A stretch of 64,000 nucleotides of DNA from Trinickia sp. Y13. Its GTDB lineage: Bacteria > Pseudomonadota > Gammaproteobacteria > Burkholderiales > Burkholderiaceae. This document shows positions 8,382 through 17,175 of this stretch, piece by piece. The position numbers and the translations under genes were made by a program. The notes under the pieces are model-generated. The model was not told the DNA's origin and searched no databases. It saw only the letters and a program-made list of their open reading frames with translations. The stretch is from the NCBI RefSeq assembly GCF_029522115.1, contig NZ_JAKWFK010000022.1, positions 1 through 64,000 on the forward strand, in the 5' to 3' direction. Every line of letters begins with the position of its first letter. Position 1 is the first letter of the stretch.

Positions 8382-9722
8382 ATGCAATCTTCCCAAAGTA
8401 CACTCGAAATCCGCAGTTGGCTGGATAACCAGCGCATATCCCTCTTTCAATGGCGCGTCTTGCTGCTTTGCTTCGCCTGCGTGGCAGTCGATGGCTTCGA
8501 TACGGCGTGCGTCGGCTTCATTGCACCAGCGCTCAGTCAAGAATGGCGCCTGTCCCCTTCCGTTCTCGGCGCCCTATTCGGCTCGGGGCTCATCGGGCTG
8601 ATGGTCGGCGCGTTATTTTTCGGCCCGCTCGCCGATCGCATCGGCCGCCGCGCGACGCTCATCGCGACGGTCGCCTTCTTTGGGGCGACCAGCTTAGTGA
8701 CGGCCTACGCACCCAACATCGAACTGCTCGTCGCATTGCGCTTCGTCACCGGTCTAGGGTTGGGAGGCGCGATGCCAAACGCCATCGCATTGACCTCCGA
8801 ATATTGCCCGGAGCGCAAGAAGTCGCTCCTCACAACCGTGATGTTCTGCGGATTCACCTTGGGGTCGGGCCTGGGCGGGGTGGCGGCATCGCAGTTGCTG
8901 CCGACGTACGGCTGGCGTAGCGTCCTGATTCTCGGCGGCGTCCTACCGCTCATGCTGGTCCCAGTCATGCTGGCCGCCATGCCCGAGTCGGTCCGCTACC
9001 TCGTGCTTGGAAACGACGATCACCGCGCGAAGATCGCAACCCTCTTGCGGAAAATCGCACCGCTCACGGTTCCCGATAACACGCGATTCACCTTGCAGGA
9101 GGCGCCAAAGAGCGGCTCGCCGGTGCGCCAACTTTTCACGCACGAATACCGGTCGGGCACGCTGCTGCTCTGGGTGGTGTTCTTCATGAGTTTGCTCGTC
9201 GTGTATCTGCTGACGAATTGGCTGCCGACGCTGATCCATCGTTCAGGCATGCCGCTCGTTCTCGCCTCCAAAGTAGCGGTGATGTATCAGATCGGCGGAA
9301 CGATCGGCGCGCTGCTCATCGGACGGTTGATGGATAAGATCAGTCCGACCGCCGTTCTCGCTACTACCTACGCCTTCGGAGGGCTCTTTCTGATCGCCAC
9401 CGGCATAGCGACCGGCGCGTTGCTGGCGACCGCGGTCATGGGTGTCGGCTTCTGCATCAGCGGCTCTCAGATAGGCGCGAACGCCTACGTTGCCCGCTAC
9501 TATCCCACCGCCAGCCGCGTGACGGGGATCAGTTGGGCGCTTGGCATCGGCCGCCTCGGATCCGTTGTGGGCGCACTCGTTGGAGGGGCGCTGCTCTCGG
9601 CCAACATCACCTTCCCGATCTTGTTTTCGATCGTCGCCGTGCCGGCGGTCATTGCCTCCGTCGCAATCTTCGCGTGTGGCCGAAAGAGCCCAGCGATCGA
9701 AACGAAACCCGCAATTGCTTGA
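8382..9722 (+). CDS. MFS aromatic-acid:H+ symporter (AAHS family)
   Basis: 446 aa from the ATG at 8382, preceded by GGAGACGAA; the earlier in-frame ATG at 8301 lacks a ribosome site. Twelve hydrophobic segments are present. The family signature DGFDTACVGFIAPAL lies in TM1 and GPLADRIGRR in the loop after TM2, both typical of AAHS carriers such as PcaK, BenK and GenK. Likely substrates are salicylate or gentisate because of the flanking catabolic operon and the shared regulator. A second copy of the motif, GRLMDKISPTAV, marks the start of the C-terminal half. Confidence 0.88.
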   Translation: MQSSQSTLEIRSWLDNQRISLFQWRVLLLCFACVAVDGFDTACVGFIAPALSQEWRLSPSVLGALFGSGLIGLMVGALFFGPLADRIGRRATLIATVAFFGATSLVTAYAPNIELLVALRFVTGLGLGGAMPNAIALTSEYCPERKKSLLTTVMFCGFTLGSGLGGVAASQLLPTYGWRSVLILGGVLPLMLVPVMLAAMPESVRYLVLGNDDHRAKIATLLRKIAPLTVPDNTRFTLQEAPKSGSPVRQLFTHEYRSGTLLLWVVFFMSLLVVYLLTNWLPTLIHRSGMPLVLASKVAVMYQIGGTIGALLIGRLMDKISPTAVLATTYAFGGLFLIATGIATGALLATAVMGVGFCISGSQIGANAYVARYYPTASRVTGISWALGIGRLGSVVGALVGGALLSANITFPILFSIVAVPAVIASVAIFACGRKSPAIETKPAIA

Positions 9723-9812
9723 TGGCCCCCTTGCCCGGACGGGAACGCGTAACCCGTCCGCGATCGATGCATCGAATCAATTAAATACGACCTCCTAGCG
9801 GAGCGGAGACAC

Positions 9813-10946
9813 ATGAAACTATCGACATGGATGATCGGTGGACTCGGCATGCTCAGCGTGTCGGCGTTCGCCCAAAGCAGCGTGACGTTGTACGGCGTGA
9901 TCGACACGGGTATCGAATACGTATCGCATGCGAACGCGGCCGGTGGAAACTTGATACGCATGCCGGGTATAACGGGCGAGTTACCTTCCCGATGGGGCCT
10001 CAAAGGCGCCGAGGATCTCGGCGGCGGACTGAAGACCGTGTTTCAGCTCGAAAATGGCTTCAATCCGAGGGCTGGAGATATGGGTCAGGGCGGCCGGCTG
10101 TTCGGCCGCCAAGCGTGGGTCGGCCTGCAAGGACCATGGGGGCAAGTATCCTTTGGGCGGCAATACTCGATGACGTTCTGGGGCCTTGCGGACTCCGATA
10201 TCCTGGGTCCTGACATTTACGGCAGTGCATCGCTCGACGCTTATATTCCGAACGCGCGCAGCGACAATACGATTGCGTACATGGGCGCCTTTCACGGGCT
10301 AACGCTCGGCGCAACGTACTCGCTCGGCAGGGATTCCACGGGGACAGGCAATTCGCCCGGCCAAGGAACGTGCGCCGGTCAGGTAGCGGGGCATTTCACG
10401 CAATGCCGCCAGTGGAGTGCGATGGTGAAGTACGACGCATCGGTATTCGGCGTTTCCGCGGCGTACGACGAGCAACGCGGCGGCACCGGCGCCGCCGCCA
10501 ATTTCTTCAACGGTCTCGCCCCATTCGGATTGACCAACGAGGGAGACAAGGACGTTCGCATGCTAGCGAGCGGGTACGCGAAGCTCGGCCATGTGAAGCT
10601 CGGCGCTGGCTGGCTGGGACGTCATGTCGAAATCGTATCGCCGGCAGTCCCCGATGTGCGCTCCAATCTTTTCTTCGTCGGTGCGTCGTATCTGATCACA
10701 CCAGCAGCTCTGATCGATGGCGAAGTGTTCAGAATCGTCAATAGCGAGCAGGACACACGCGCGACCATGACGACGCTGCGCGGCACGTACTTCCTGTCGA
10801 AAGAAACGGCCGTCTACCTTCAAGGCTCGTATTTATGGAACAGCGCGAGAGCGCATTACAGCTTGAGCTCGGGCGGTGGTGGCACGACACCCGCAGCCGG
10901 CGCGGGCCAGTTGGGCTTGATGGCGGGCATCCGGCATTTGTTTTGA
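9813..10946 (+). CDS. Gram-negative trimeric porin
   Basis: 377 aa with a signal peptide (MKLSTWMIGGLGMLSVSAFA, then QSSVTLYGVIDTGIEY), the standard mature start of the beta-proteobacterial OmpC-like family. It ends in Phe (GIRHLF) as outer-membrane barrels do. GGAG lies upstream of the ATG. The gene is 90 bases after the aromatic-acid transporter on the same strand, so it probably supplies outer-membrane entry for the acid handled by this cluster. Substrate preference is inferred only from position. Confidence 0.92.
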   Translation: MKLSTWMIGGLGMLSVSAFAQSSVTLYGVIDTGIEYVSHANAAGGNLIRMPGITGELPSRWGLKGAEDLGGGLKTVFQLENGFNPRAGDMGQGGRLFGRQAWVGLQGPWGQVSFGRQYSMTFWGLADSDILGPDIYGSASLDAYIPNARSDNTIAYMGAFHGLTLGATYSLGRDSTGTGNSPGQGTCAGQVAGHFTQCRQWSAMVKYDASVFGVSAAYDEQRGGTGAAANFFNGLAPFGLTNEGDKDVRMLASGYAKLGHVKLGAGWLGRHVEIVSPAVPDVRSNLFFVGASYLITPAALIDGEVFRIVNSEQDTRATMTTLRGTYFLSKETAVYLQGSYLWNSARAHYSLSSGGGGTTPAAGAGQLGLMAGIRHLF

Positions 10947-10953
10947 CCTGGAC

Positions 10954-10973
10954 CGGCGCAGCACGCTGCGCCG
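10954..10973. terminator. hairpin between convergent genes
   Basis: CGGCGCAG-CACG-CTGCGCCG, a perfect 8-bp stem with a 4-base loop, starts 8 bases after the porin stop and 20 bases before the end of the opposing CGNR gene. There is no T-run, so termination is likely but not certain. Confidence 0.5.
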
Positions 10974-10992
10974 TGGCCTGACCCACACGCGA

Positions 10993-11598
10993 TCATCGAT
11001 CGCGAAACGCTTGTACCTTCGCGCGATTGCCGCAAGTGCGCATATCGCACCAACGCCGCCCAGCGCCGCGGCCACGATCGACGAAGAACCAAGTGCACCG
11101 TCCGCACTGGCGAACCCTGCCCAAATCGTCACTGCGCATCAGGTGTTCGAAAGCGAGCGCGACTGCATCGACCCAGCGCCACGCCGTCTGCCCGTCGGGC
11201 CGCCATATGAAGCGGCCCTCGAATGCAGCTAACGTGCTGCGGCCGATCGCGTCGCGGATCGCCACAGCAAGCGAGTCCATCGCTCGCCCATCGCCCCTTC
11301 CGCTCGTCACATCTAGGATCGCCTCATACGCGACTTCGCGAAACCGACGCAGCGCAATCAGTTCGTCCGCGCCGTCCAGCCCCGGGTGCTGACGAAAACG
11401 CTTCAGATCATCCGGAGCTAGCAGCCCCGCAGCGGCAGCCCAAGCGTGCATGTCCCGCCATTGCATGAGCTTCTCCTCCACGCGCGTCTTGCCCTTGTCT
11501 GCCACCGTGTTGAGAAAGTCCAGCGCGGGGTGACCACCGACGAAGTCTGCGTCGCCCCATGGATGTTCATGAGATGGATGTTCAGTCGAAGTAACCAT
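10993..11598 (-). CDS. ABATE/CGNR zinc-finger regulator
   Basis: 201 aa. The N-terminal part has the stress-induced ABATE-domain pattern (GHPALDFLNTVADK). The C-terminus holds a CGNR zinc finger: RQCGRCTWFFVDRGRG, then WCDMRTCGNRAK, with four Cys ligands and the CGNR tetrad. Proteins of this type are thought to be DNA-binding regulators. It is transcribed away from an alpha/beta hydrolase gene; the 80-base gap contains an inverted repeat that it could bind. The target is inferred from this arrangement. Confidence 0.85.
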   Translation of the reverse strand: MVTSTEHPSHEHPWGDADFVGGHPALDFLNTVADKGKTRVEEKLMQWRDMHAWAAAAGLLAPDDLKRFRQHPGLDGADELIALRRFREVAYEAILDVTSGRGDGRAMDSLAVAIRDAIGRSTLAAFEGRFIWRPDGQTAWRWVDAVALAFEHLMRSDDLGRVRQCGRCTWFFVDRGRGAGRRWCDMRTCGNRAKVQAFRDR

Positions 11599-11637
11599 TA
11601 ATTTCTATTTGACGGTTGCGTGACGGCGATAGCTACC

Positions 11638-11667
11638 GTAACCTATTATACGTCATTAACAGGTTAC
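11638..11667. promoter_or_regulatory. inverted repeat GTAACCT-N16-AGGTTAC
   Basis: GTAACCT at 11638-11644 and AGGTTAC at 11661-11667 form a perfect 7+7 bp inverted repeat. It encloses TATTATAC, a good -10 element for the hydrolase gene. A further GTAACC copy lies at 11591-11596, at the start of the CGNR gene. The layout fits an operator controlling both divergent genes. Confidence 0.55.
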
Positions 11668-11678
11668 GAAGGAGTGCG

Positions 11679-12494
11679 ATGATGCTAGAACTCCCAAACC
11701 GTTTCATCTTCGATGGCCACCGGATCGCATGGGGCAAGCTGGGCGACGGCCCGCCCATCGTGCTGGTGCATGGCACACCGTTTGCGTCGCAGGTGTGGCG
11801 CCGGATCGCGCCGTGGCTCGCGCGCAAGCACTGCGTGTTCTTCTACGATCTGCTCGGCTACGGCCAATCCGACATGCCGGACGCGGACGTGTCGCTGGGC
11901 ATCCAAAATAAGCTCTTCGGCGCGATGCTGCGCGAATGGGGCATCGAGCGGCCGCGGGTGCTCGCACACGATTATGGCGGTGCGACCGTGCTGCGGGCGC
12001 ATTTTCTCGATGGCATCGCGTACGCCGATCTGACGCTCGTCAATCCCGTCGCAATCACGCCCCAAGGTTCGCCGTTCGTGCGGCATGTGGCGCAGCACGA
12101 AGCGGCGTTCGCTGGCCTACCCGCCTACGCGCATCACGCGCTCCTATCGGCTTATATCCGCAATGCCGCTGCTAGGCCTCTGGACGAGGAGGCGTTGGCC
12201 ATCCATCGGTCGCCGTGGCTTACGGCGGCGGGCCAGGCGGCGTTCTATCGCCAGATCGCGCAGATGGACCAGCGCTACGTCGAGGAAGCCCAAGCACGTT
12301 ACGCGCCACCGCCGTTCCCTGTCCGTATCGTCTGGGGTGAGGACGACGTCTGGATTCCGCTCGAGCAAGGGCAGGCACTCGCGGACCGAATCGCGCACGG
12401 CATGCTGATCAAAGTGCCGAGCGCCGGGCATCTCGTTCAGGAGGATGCCCCCGAGGCGATCGTCTGCGCAGTGCTCGGTGGAATTTGCCGTTGA
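11679..12494 (+). CDS. alpha/beta hydrolase
   Basis: 271 aa from the first of two adjacent ATGs (11679 and 11682) after AAGGAG. The fold marks are VLVHGTPFASQVWRRIAPWL (oxyanion loop), then a nucleophile-elbow region reading VLAHDYGGATVLRAHFL, with Asp where serine or haloalkane-dehalogenase-type nucleophiles sit. The His near the C-terminus is in SAGHLVQEDAPE. HDYGG is the elbow of the haloalkane dehalogenase/epoxide hydrolase branch, so an Asp nucleophile is expected. Substrate unknown. It is divergent from a CGNR regulator with a shared operator, which suggests inducible expression. Confidence 0.85.
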   Translation: MMLELPNRFIFDGHRIAWGKLGDGPPIVLVHGTPFASQVWRRIAPWLARKHCVFFYDLLGYGQSDMPDADVSLGIQNKLFGAMLREWGIERPRVLAHDYGGATVLRAHFLDGIAYADLTLVNPVAITPQGSPFVRHVAQHEAAFAGLPAYAHHALLSAYIRNAAARPLDEEALAIHRSPWLTAAGQAAFYRQIAQMDQRYVEEAQARYAPPPFPVRIVWGEDDVWIPLEQGQALADRIAHGMLIKVPSAGHLVQEDAPEAIVCAVLGGICR

Positions 12495-13052
12495 GCGATT
12501 CAGCCGACGCATTCGAGGCGGTTTCGCGACCGGATCGGTCTTAGCGTCGTTCGGCTGGCAGGCGCGCGCATAGGCAATGCAGGAGCCTGCGATGCGCGAG
12601 CCAGTCGTGACGAGTTGCGTCACAGTCCGTCGGCTAGCGTCAATACGCGCGAATTGTCGAGCCAATCGCATCTCAGCAGCACACCCTACTGACCTCGCCT
12701 GGACATGGCTGTAGTACGCCTTGTTCGTTACCTACCACATCTGCTAGGTAGCGAAATGGAACTGCGTCGCCAATAATTGGCGTACCAATTGAATTAAAAA
12801 GACGCGAGGCCCTTGGACCGGGCCATTTAAAGTCGGCATTCGCAACGATAATGCGAGCCGCAGCGGCGCCGACAGACGCCATTATCGCTACTCGTAAATA
12901 AGTAAGCGCTAACCGGGGATATCGTCACTCCGGACGCTGGCCGCCTGTCGCTTAATGCGACGCTCAGGCCCCATAGCGTAAAAATTTGGCGATTGTATCG
13001 CCCGCTCGAACCTTCGAGCGGGCGAAATCACTGAACCACTCAGGAGGCCATC
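12495..13052. other. 558-base gap without a convincing gene
   Basis: No frame here has a credible start and protein-like composition. GC content drops around 12720-12830. Small dyads are present, e.g. CCAAT-A-ATTGG at 12770-12780. The clear structure is the long hairpin at 12999-13024, listed separately. Confidence 0.5.
12999..13024. promoter_or_regulatory. perfect 12-bp hairpin 28 bases upstream of the 236-aa gene
   Basis: CGCCCGCTCGAA-CC-TTCGAGCGGGCG is a perfect inverted repeat with a 2-base loop. It precedes the ATG at 13053 by 28 bases and would lie in the mRNA leader or over the promoter. It has no T-run. It may be a regulator-binding dyad, a leader hairpin, or a terminator for upstream read-through. 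Confidence 0.55.
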
Positions 13053-13763
13053 ATGAGTTTACAGGATTGGAACAAAGGGCAATTGATTACGCTTAATCCG
13101 GGTGACACTGCCACTTGCCAGCAACTCAATTCTGGCCAGATATACGGCCTGATCTTCTACAACAGCGCGGGCAACGACGCGGGTGCCAACATCTCCGTAG
13201 TCTGGAGTCAGTCCCAACCGCCGGCTTCCGTCCATGTGCCCGGGACGACGGGCAACCAGGGCCTTGCATCCGTGCTATTCGTCAATGGCTCCGACACCAC
13301 TACGGTATCGGCCGCCATGCTACAAAACCAGCCTGGTGCGCAAGTCCAAACCTATATCGCCAGCGTCAAGATGCCTGTCGACACCACGGGCATCAACAAC
13401 CAAGCGTTGTCGGCCGACGGTCAACCGCACGCCTTCACCAAATTCACCCGCTACTACACGGTGCCAGCCTCGCATTGGTATCAAGCGCAAATCCAAAGCA
13501 ACATCAACCAGTTCATCGCGATTCAGTTCGCGCAACAGTCCGCGATCGTCAACGTGGTCAATTCCTTGGTCGACCCGGGACTGCTCATCCAGGCCGTGGG
13601 CAGCGCCACGAGCCAAGTCACCAAAAACGTCGTTCCCTATCAAGCGTACTCATGGCCGCTGCAAGGCAACGGGCAACAACTCGTGTTCGTCAATGCGGAT
13701 AGCGTGCAAAACTCGCAGAGCGCAAATATCTCTCTACAATCGCTGAGCGCTCTGTATTCGTGA
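13053..13763 (+). CDS. hypothetical protein, 236 aa, Gln/Asn/Ser-rich
   Basis: 236 aa with a CAGGAGG ribosome site before the ATG. The composition is unusual: rich in Gln, Asn, Ser, Val and Ala, with few charged residues and almost no Arg or Glu. No signal peptide and no membrane segment. The pattern of short alternating hydrophobic strands (GLIFYNSAGNDAGANISVVW) suggests an all-beta protein. The Cys content is a single residue near position 24. It stands alone between a long upstream hairpin and an intrinsic terminator, so it is monocistronic. Such charge-poor proteins can be surface or secreted proteins exported without a Sec signal, but no function can be assigned. Confidence 0.8.
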   Translation: MSLQDWNKGQLITLNPGDTATCQQLNSGQIYGLIFYNSAGNDAGANISVVWSQSQPPASVHVPGTTGNQGLASVLFVNGSDTTTVSAAMLQNQPGAQVQTYIASVKMPVDTTGINNQALSADGQPHAFTKFTRYYTVPASHWYQAQIQSNINQFIAIQFAQQSAIVNVVNSLVDPGLLIQAVGSATSQVTKNVVPYQAYSWPLQGNGQQLVFVNADSVQNSQSANISLQSLSALYS

Positions 13764-13850
13764 TGTCGGTTTGGACGGGTCGTACCTTCTCATCAGAATC
13801 CGCCCGAAGTAATCGATATCGATGATCCGGCCACCTCCCCGGTGTGGCCA

Positions 13851-13893
13851 GCCCCTCCCGTAGGCGTCGCGGCCCATCGGGAGGGGCGTTTTT
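13851..13893 (+). terminator. intrinsic terminator after the 236-aa gene
   Basis: GCCCCTCCCG at 13851-13860 pairs with CGGGAGGGGC at 13878-13887 across a 17-base loop and is followed by GTTTTT. It lies 88 bases after the stop codon. Confidence 0.8.
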
Positions 13894-14207
13894 GCTTGCA
13901 CATCCATCTGTTCCCTGCAGAAGCCGGCAGCGGGTTTCGCATACACGAACCAATAGCCTTCACTGCAACCGGCAATACGACATTCTCTCACTTCATGCGT
14001 CACGCTTGCAATGAGCGTGATGGCCCCGACGCCCGAAATCGGCCGATAGCGCCAAAAACGAGAATTTGCGATTCTTTAAAAATAGCGGCACATCGCTTGC
14101 TCCGCCACGAGCGTCTATTTCCGCAAATCCCAACGCTCAACGAAAACACCCAAGCACGCTCCACGCCATCGTCAATCGGCATCCCCGAAATTCCATAACA
14201 AACGAAC
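13894..14207. other. 314-base gap, no gene seen
   Basis: Between the terminator and the lipoprotein gene I see no gene-like frame and no strong promoter. The sequence becomes A-rich just before the lipoprotein start, which probably holds the promoter and leader. Confidence 0.4.
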
Positions 14208-14219
14208 ATGGAGGCATAT

Positions 14220-16340
14220 GTGAAGAAATTCGTTTGGAATCGCGCTTTTTACATTTTCATTGGTCTCACGACACTGCTCGTCGCCTGCTCCGGCGGCGGC
14301 AACGACGATAGCGCGCAACCTAGCGGCGACGCCCTCGCCTTTCAAATGCAAGCGGGCGGCCAAACCAACGCGTTCTACCGTCAAGGCAATGTGGCCGCGC
14401 ATTTACTCATGCGCTCATCCACCAAACCAAGGCTGCTGGTCGTGTTTCCCGCCGGTAACAGCGGCACGGGCCTGTGGTTCCAAGATACGGCTCAGCCCGT
14501 CGCCTGGACCCTCGACTCACCGATCGCTCCCAGCGTGAACCGCGACAACCAGGGCCGCGATCTCTATGGGATCTCGGCCAATGTTTCCGTGAATACCAAT
14601 CAATTGACGTTGCGTGGCGCGCTACTCACCTCGGTGCGCTTCATGCGCGACTTCAACGGCGGCTATTCGGTCCCGCCCAACGTCCAGACCCAGCCGGTCG
14701 TGAACGGCAATACGATTCATTGGCAGCGCAATCGCGTCGACGGTGCGCCCGGCTACGCACTCGTGGTTCAGGTGATCAACGGCGGCACGGTCAGCACGAA
14801 TGCGGCGGGCTCGCTCGTGTTCAATGCAGCGCATGGCGATAACGCCGTGCATTTGCGCGTTCTCGCGTGGACCGGCGAAAGACCGCTCACGCCGATCACG
14901 CACGTCAACCTGTTCAACAACACCGTCAACCCGGATACGCAAAGCCAGAACGTCGTCGAATTCCTGAGCTACCAGGACAAGCTCCTCGCAGGCTCTTGGC
15001 AGTATGACACCTACTTCGGCCGCGACACGCTCATCTCCGTGCGCATGCTAATGCCCGTCCTACAGCCCCCCGCCATCGAGGCTGGACTCACCGCCGTCTT
15101 GAGCCGGCTCTCGTCCGACGGGATCGTGGCGCATGAAGAAGGCATCGGCGAATTCGCCGTCATCGACAACGAGCGAAATGGGCGCGGCAACACGGCCACG
15201 CCCACCTACGACTATAAAATGATCGACGGCGATTACCTGCTCGCCCCAGTGATGGCGGCGTGGCTCATCGACGATGCACGCGGCGCGGCCCGGGCGGCCG
15301 CCTATCTTGCACAGACGGAAGAAGGCGGACAGACCAACGGCAGCCGATTCGTGACCAATCTGGTTCATGTTGCCAATACCGCGCGCGCATTTTCACAGCA
15401 AAGCGTCGCGTCGAACCTCATTCACCTACGCTCCGGCCAAATCGTCGGTAATTGGCGGGACAGCACTGACGGCCTCGGCGGCGGCGTGTACCCGTACGAT
15501 GTCAACGCGATACTCGTTCCGGCCGCACTGCGGGCCGCGAGCCGTTTCCTCGACAGCGGCCTGCTCGATCCATACCTGAACAGCGAGCAGCGCACCGCGC
15601 TAGCGGACGCCGCACAGCAGGCATCGGTTTGGGAGTCCGCCGCGGCCGCATTGTTCCAAGTGTCGATTTCAGCCGCACAAGCCGCGACCGCCGTGCCAAG
15701 TTACGCCGCGCAGACCGGCGTCCCCGCGGGTACGCTGCCGAGCACGACGACATCGTTCTACGCGCTGTCCCTCGACGAGCAAGGCAATCCGATTCCAATC
15801 ATGAACTCAGATGGCGGCTTCGCCCTCCTGTTCGGCACGCCATCGACCGACGTCCTCTCCCGGATCGTGACCGCCGCCGTGCAGCCGTTCCCGGTGGGTC
15901 TCGTCACCGATGCGGGGATGCTGATCGCCAATCCGGCCTACGCCAATTCTTCGTTATGGCCACGCTTCACCAACGCGGCGTATCACGGCACCGTGATCTG
16001 GTCTTGGCAGCAGGCGATGTGGGTGGCCGGCCTCGACCGGCAACTCGCGCGTCAGGATTTGCCCGCCGACATCAGAACGCTGCTCGCCAATGCGCGCTCG
16101 CGAATTTGGCAGGTGATTTCGAACGCCTCCGACATGCGTGCCTCGGAGATGTGGACGTGGTCATATGCCAACGGCGCCTATCAGGCCGAAGCGTTCGGCA
16201 CGCACAGCGCCGACGCGACCGAAGCGAACGCCGCGCAGCTGTGGAGCACCACCTATCTGGCGATTACCGATCCGAACCTGCGGGCGGGAAGATACTGGTG
16301 GCAAACGCGAAACGGCCATGAGGGGGTTGCGGCTCGCTAG
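14220..16340 (+). CDS. putative lipoprotein, six-hairpin glycosidase-like
   Basis: 706 aa from a GTG at 14220, chosen because GGAGG lies five bases upstream; the ATG at 14208 overlaps that ribosome site. The N-terminus VKKFVWNRAFYIFIGLTTLLVAC is a lipoprotein signal with lipobox LVAC and the lipidated Cys followed by SGGG. Residues about 20-235 look beta-rich. From about 240 the sequence (SWQYDTYFGRDTLISVRML, then EEGIGEFAVIDNE, TYDYKMIDGDYLLAPVMAAWL, VIWSWQQAMWVAGLDRQL) resembles the (alpha/alpha)6 barrel of glycoside hydrolases and debranching-type enzymes. Exact family, substrate and activity are not determined. It is transcribed alone. Confidence 0.75.
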   Translation: MKKFVWNRAFYIFIGLTTLLVACSGGGNDDSAQPSGDALAFQMQAGGQTNAFYRQGNVAAHLLMRSSTKPRLLVVFPAGNSGTGLWFQDTAQPVAWTLDSPIAPSVNRDNQGRDLYGISANVSVNTNQLTLRGALLTSVRFMRDFNGGYSVPPNVQTQPVVNGNTIHWQRNRVDGAPGYALVVQVINGGTVSTNAAGSLVFNAAHGDNAVHLRVLAWTGERPLTPITHVNLFNNTVNPDTQSQNVVEFLSYQDKLLAGSWQYDTYFGRDTLISVRMLMPVLQPPAIEAGLTAVLSRLSSDGIVAHEEGIGEFAVIDNERNGRGNTATPTYDYKMIDGDYLLAPVMAAWLIDDARGAARAAAYLAQTEEGGQTNGSRFVTNLVHVANTARAFSQQSVASNLIHLRSGQIVGNWRDSTDGLGGGVYPYDVNAILVPAALRAASRFLDSGLLDPYLNSEQRTALADAAQQASVWESAAAALFQVSISAAQAATAVPSYAAQTGVPAGTLPSTTTSFYALSLDEQGNPIPIMNSDGGFALLFGTPSTDVLSRIVTAAVQPFPVGLVTDAGMLIANPAYANSSLWPRFTNAAYHGTVIWSWQQAMWVAGLDRQLARQDLPADIRTLLANARSRIWQVISNASDMRASEMWTWSYANGAYQAEAFGTHSADATEANAAQLWSTTYLAITDPNLRAGRYWWQTRNGHEGVAAR

Positions 16341-16393
16341 CGCTCGAGCGATCGTCGCGACAAGCCCTGGACTACCGCAATCGACGTTGAAAC

Positions 16394-16417
16394 GGACCCG
16401 CCGCGCCGTGCGGGTCC
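16394..16417. terminator. hairpin between convergent genes
   Basis: GGACCCGC-N8-GCGGGTCC forms a perfect 8-bp stem, followed by TCATT on the plus strand. It lies 53 bases after the lipoprotein stop and just before the end of the opposing HxlR gene. Confidence 0.5.
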
Positions 16418-16432
16418 TCATTGCGAAGCGCC

Positions 16433-16954
16433 CTATCGTTCCCCTTCGTTAGACGTCTCGTGGTCACGCACCGATGATGAAGGCGCCACATAAGGTGACC
16501 CAATCTCGTCGACCGGCACCACCGCCGTGTCGTCCGGGCCGATCAGCCGCCCGTCTTGCGAGCGCAGTTCCAAGCGCCTGACGGGCAATCCTTGCCGCTT
16601 GTCGATGAGGCGCAATGGGCAATCGTCCATTTCGAAAAAGTATTGTTCGCCCCATTGCCGAAGCGCGACCAGCAGCGGAAACAGCCCCTTGCCTTTTTCG
16701 GTCAGCACGTACTTTTGATAAGCGCTGCCCTCGGAGGCGGGGACCGTTTCGAGAATGCCGTGCTCGACCAAATTGCGCAGGCGTACCGTCAAGATGTTCT
16801 TCGCAAGCCCGAGGCTCTTCTGAAATTCGCCGAAACGCTCGAGCCCATTGAAAGCATCGCGAACGATCAACAAGGACCACCAATCGCCGATCGCGTCCAA
16901 GGGCCTCGCAATAGCGCAAGGCGCTTCCTTGTGACTCGTTCGCTTCACCATCAC
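16433..16954 (-). CDS. HxlR family transcriptional regulator
   Basis: 173 aa. The HxlR winged-helix core covers about residues 8-105: CAIARPLDAIGDWWSLLIVRDAFNG, FGEFQKSLGLAKNILTVRLRNLVEHGIL and YVLTEKGKGLFPLLVALRQWGEQYF, all typical. The C-terminal 60 residues form an extra segment, as in longer family members. It lies 221 bases downstream of a DHA2 efflux gene on the same strand and is the obvious candidate regulator of it. Effector unknown. Confidence 0.88.
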   Translation of the reverse strand: MMVKRTSHKEAPCAIARPLDAIGDWWSLLIVRDAFNGLERFGEFQKSLGLAKNILTVRLRNLVEHGILETVPASEGSAYQKYVLTEKGKGLFPLLVALRQWGEQYFFEMDDCPLRLIDKRQGLPVRRLELRSQDGRLIGPDDTAVVPVDEIGSPYVAPSSSVRDHETSNEGER

Positions 16955-17175
16955 GCTTCTCCGGTCTCACACTCGATCGACTTGGCCTTCGCGCGAATCA
17001 TGCTTGCATTTAAGCCGGATCGCCGGGCCTCGCGTGCGCCGCAACATCGCGAATCTCAATCGTGCGAAGCGGCGGCGCAAGTGGTCCCATTATAAAACTC
17101 GCTTTGCCGGGCGAGATATCGGTGACGACTGTGCGGACACGGGGCGTCAATGGTGCGTCTGCGGTGTCGCAGCAA

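Noticed and set aside
12673-12882. 69-codon minus-strand frame in the gap before the 236-aa gene
   Set aside because: No ribosome site, no conserved look, and ends in low-complexity sequence.
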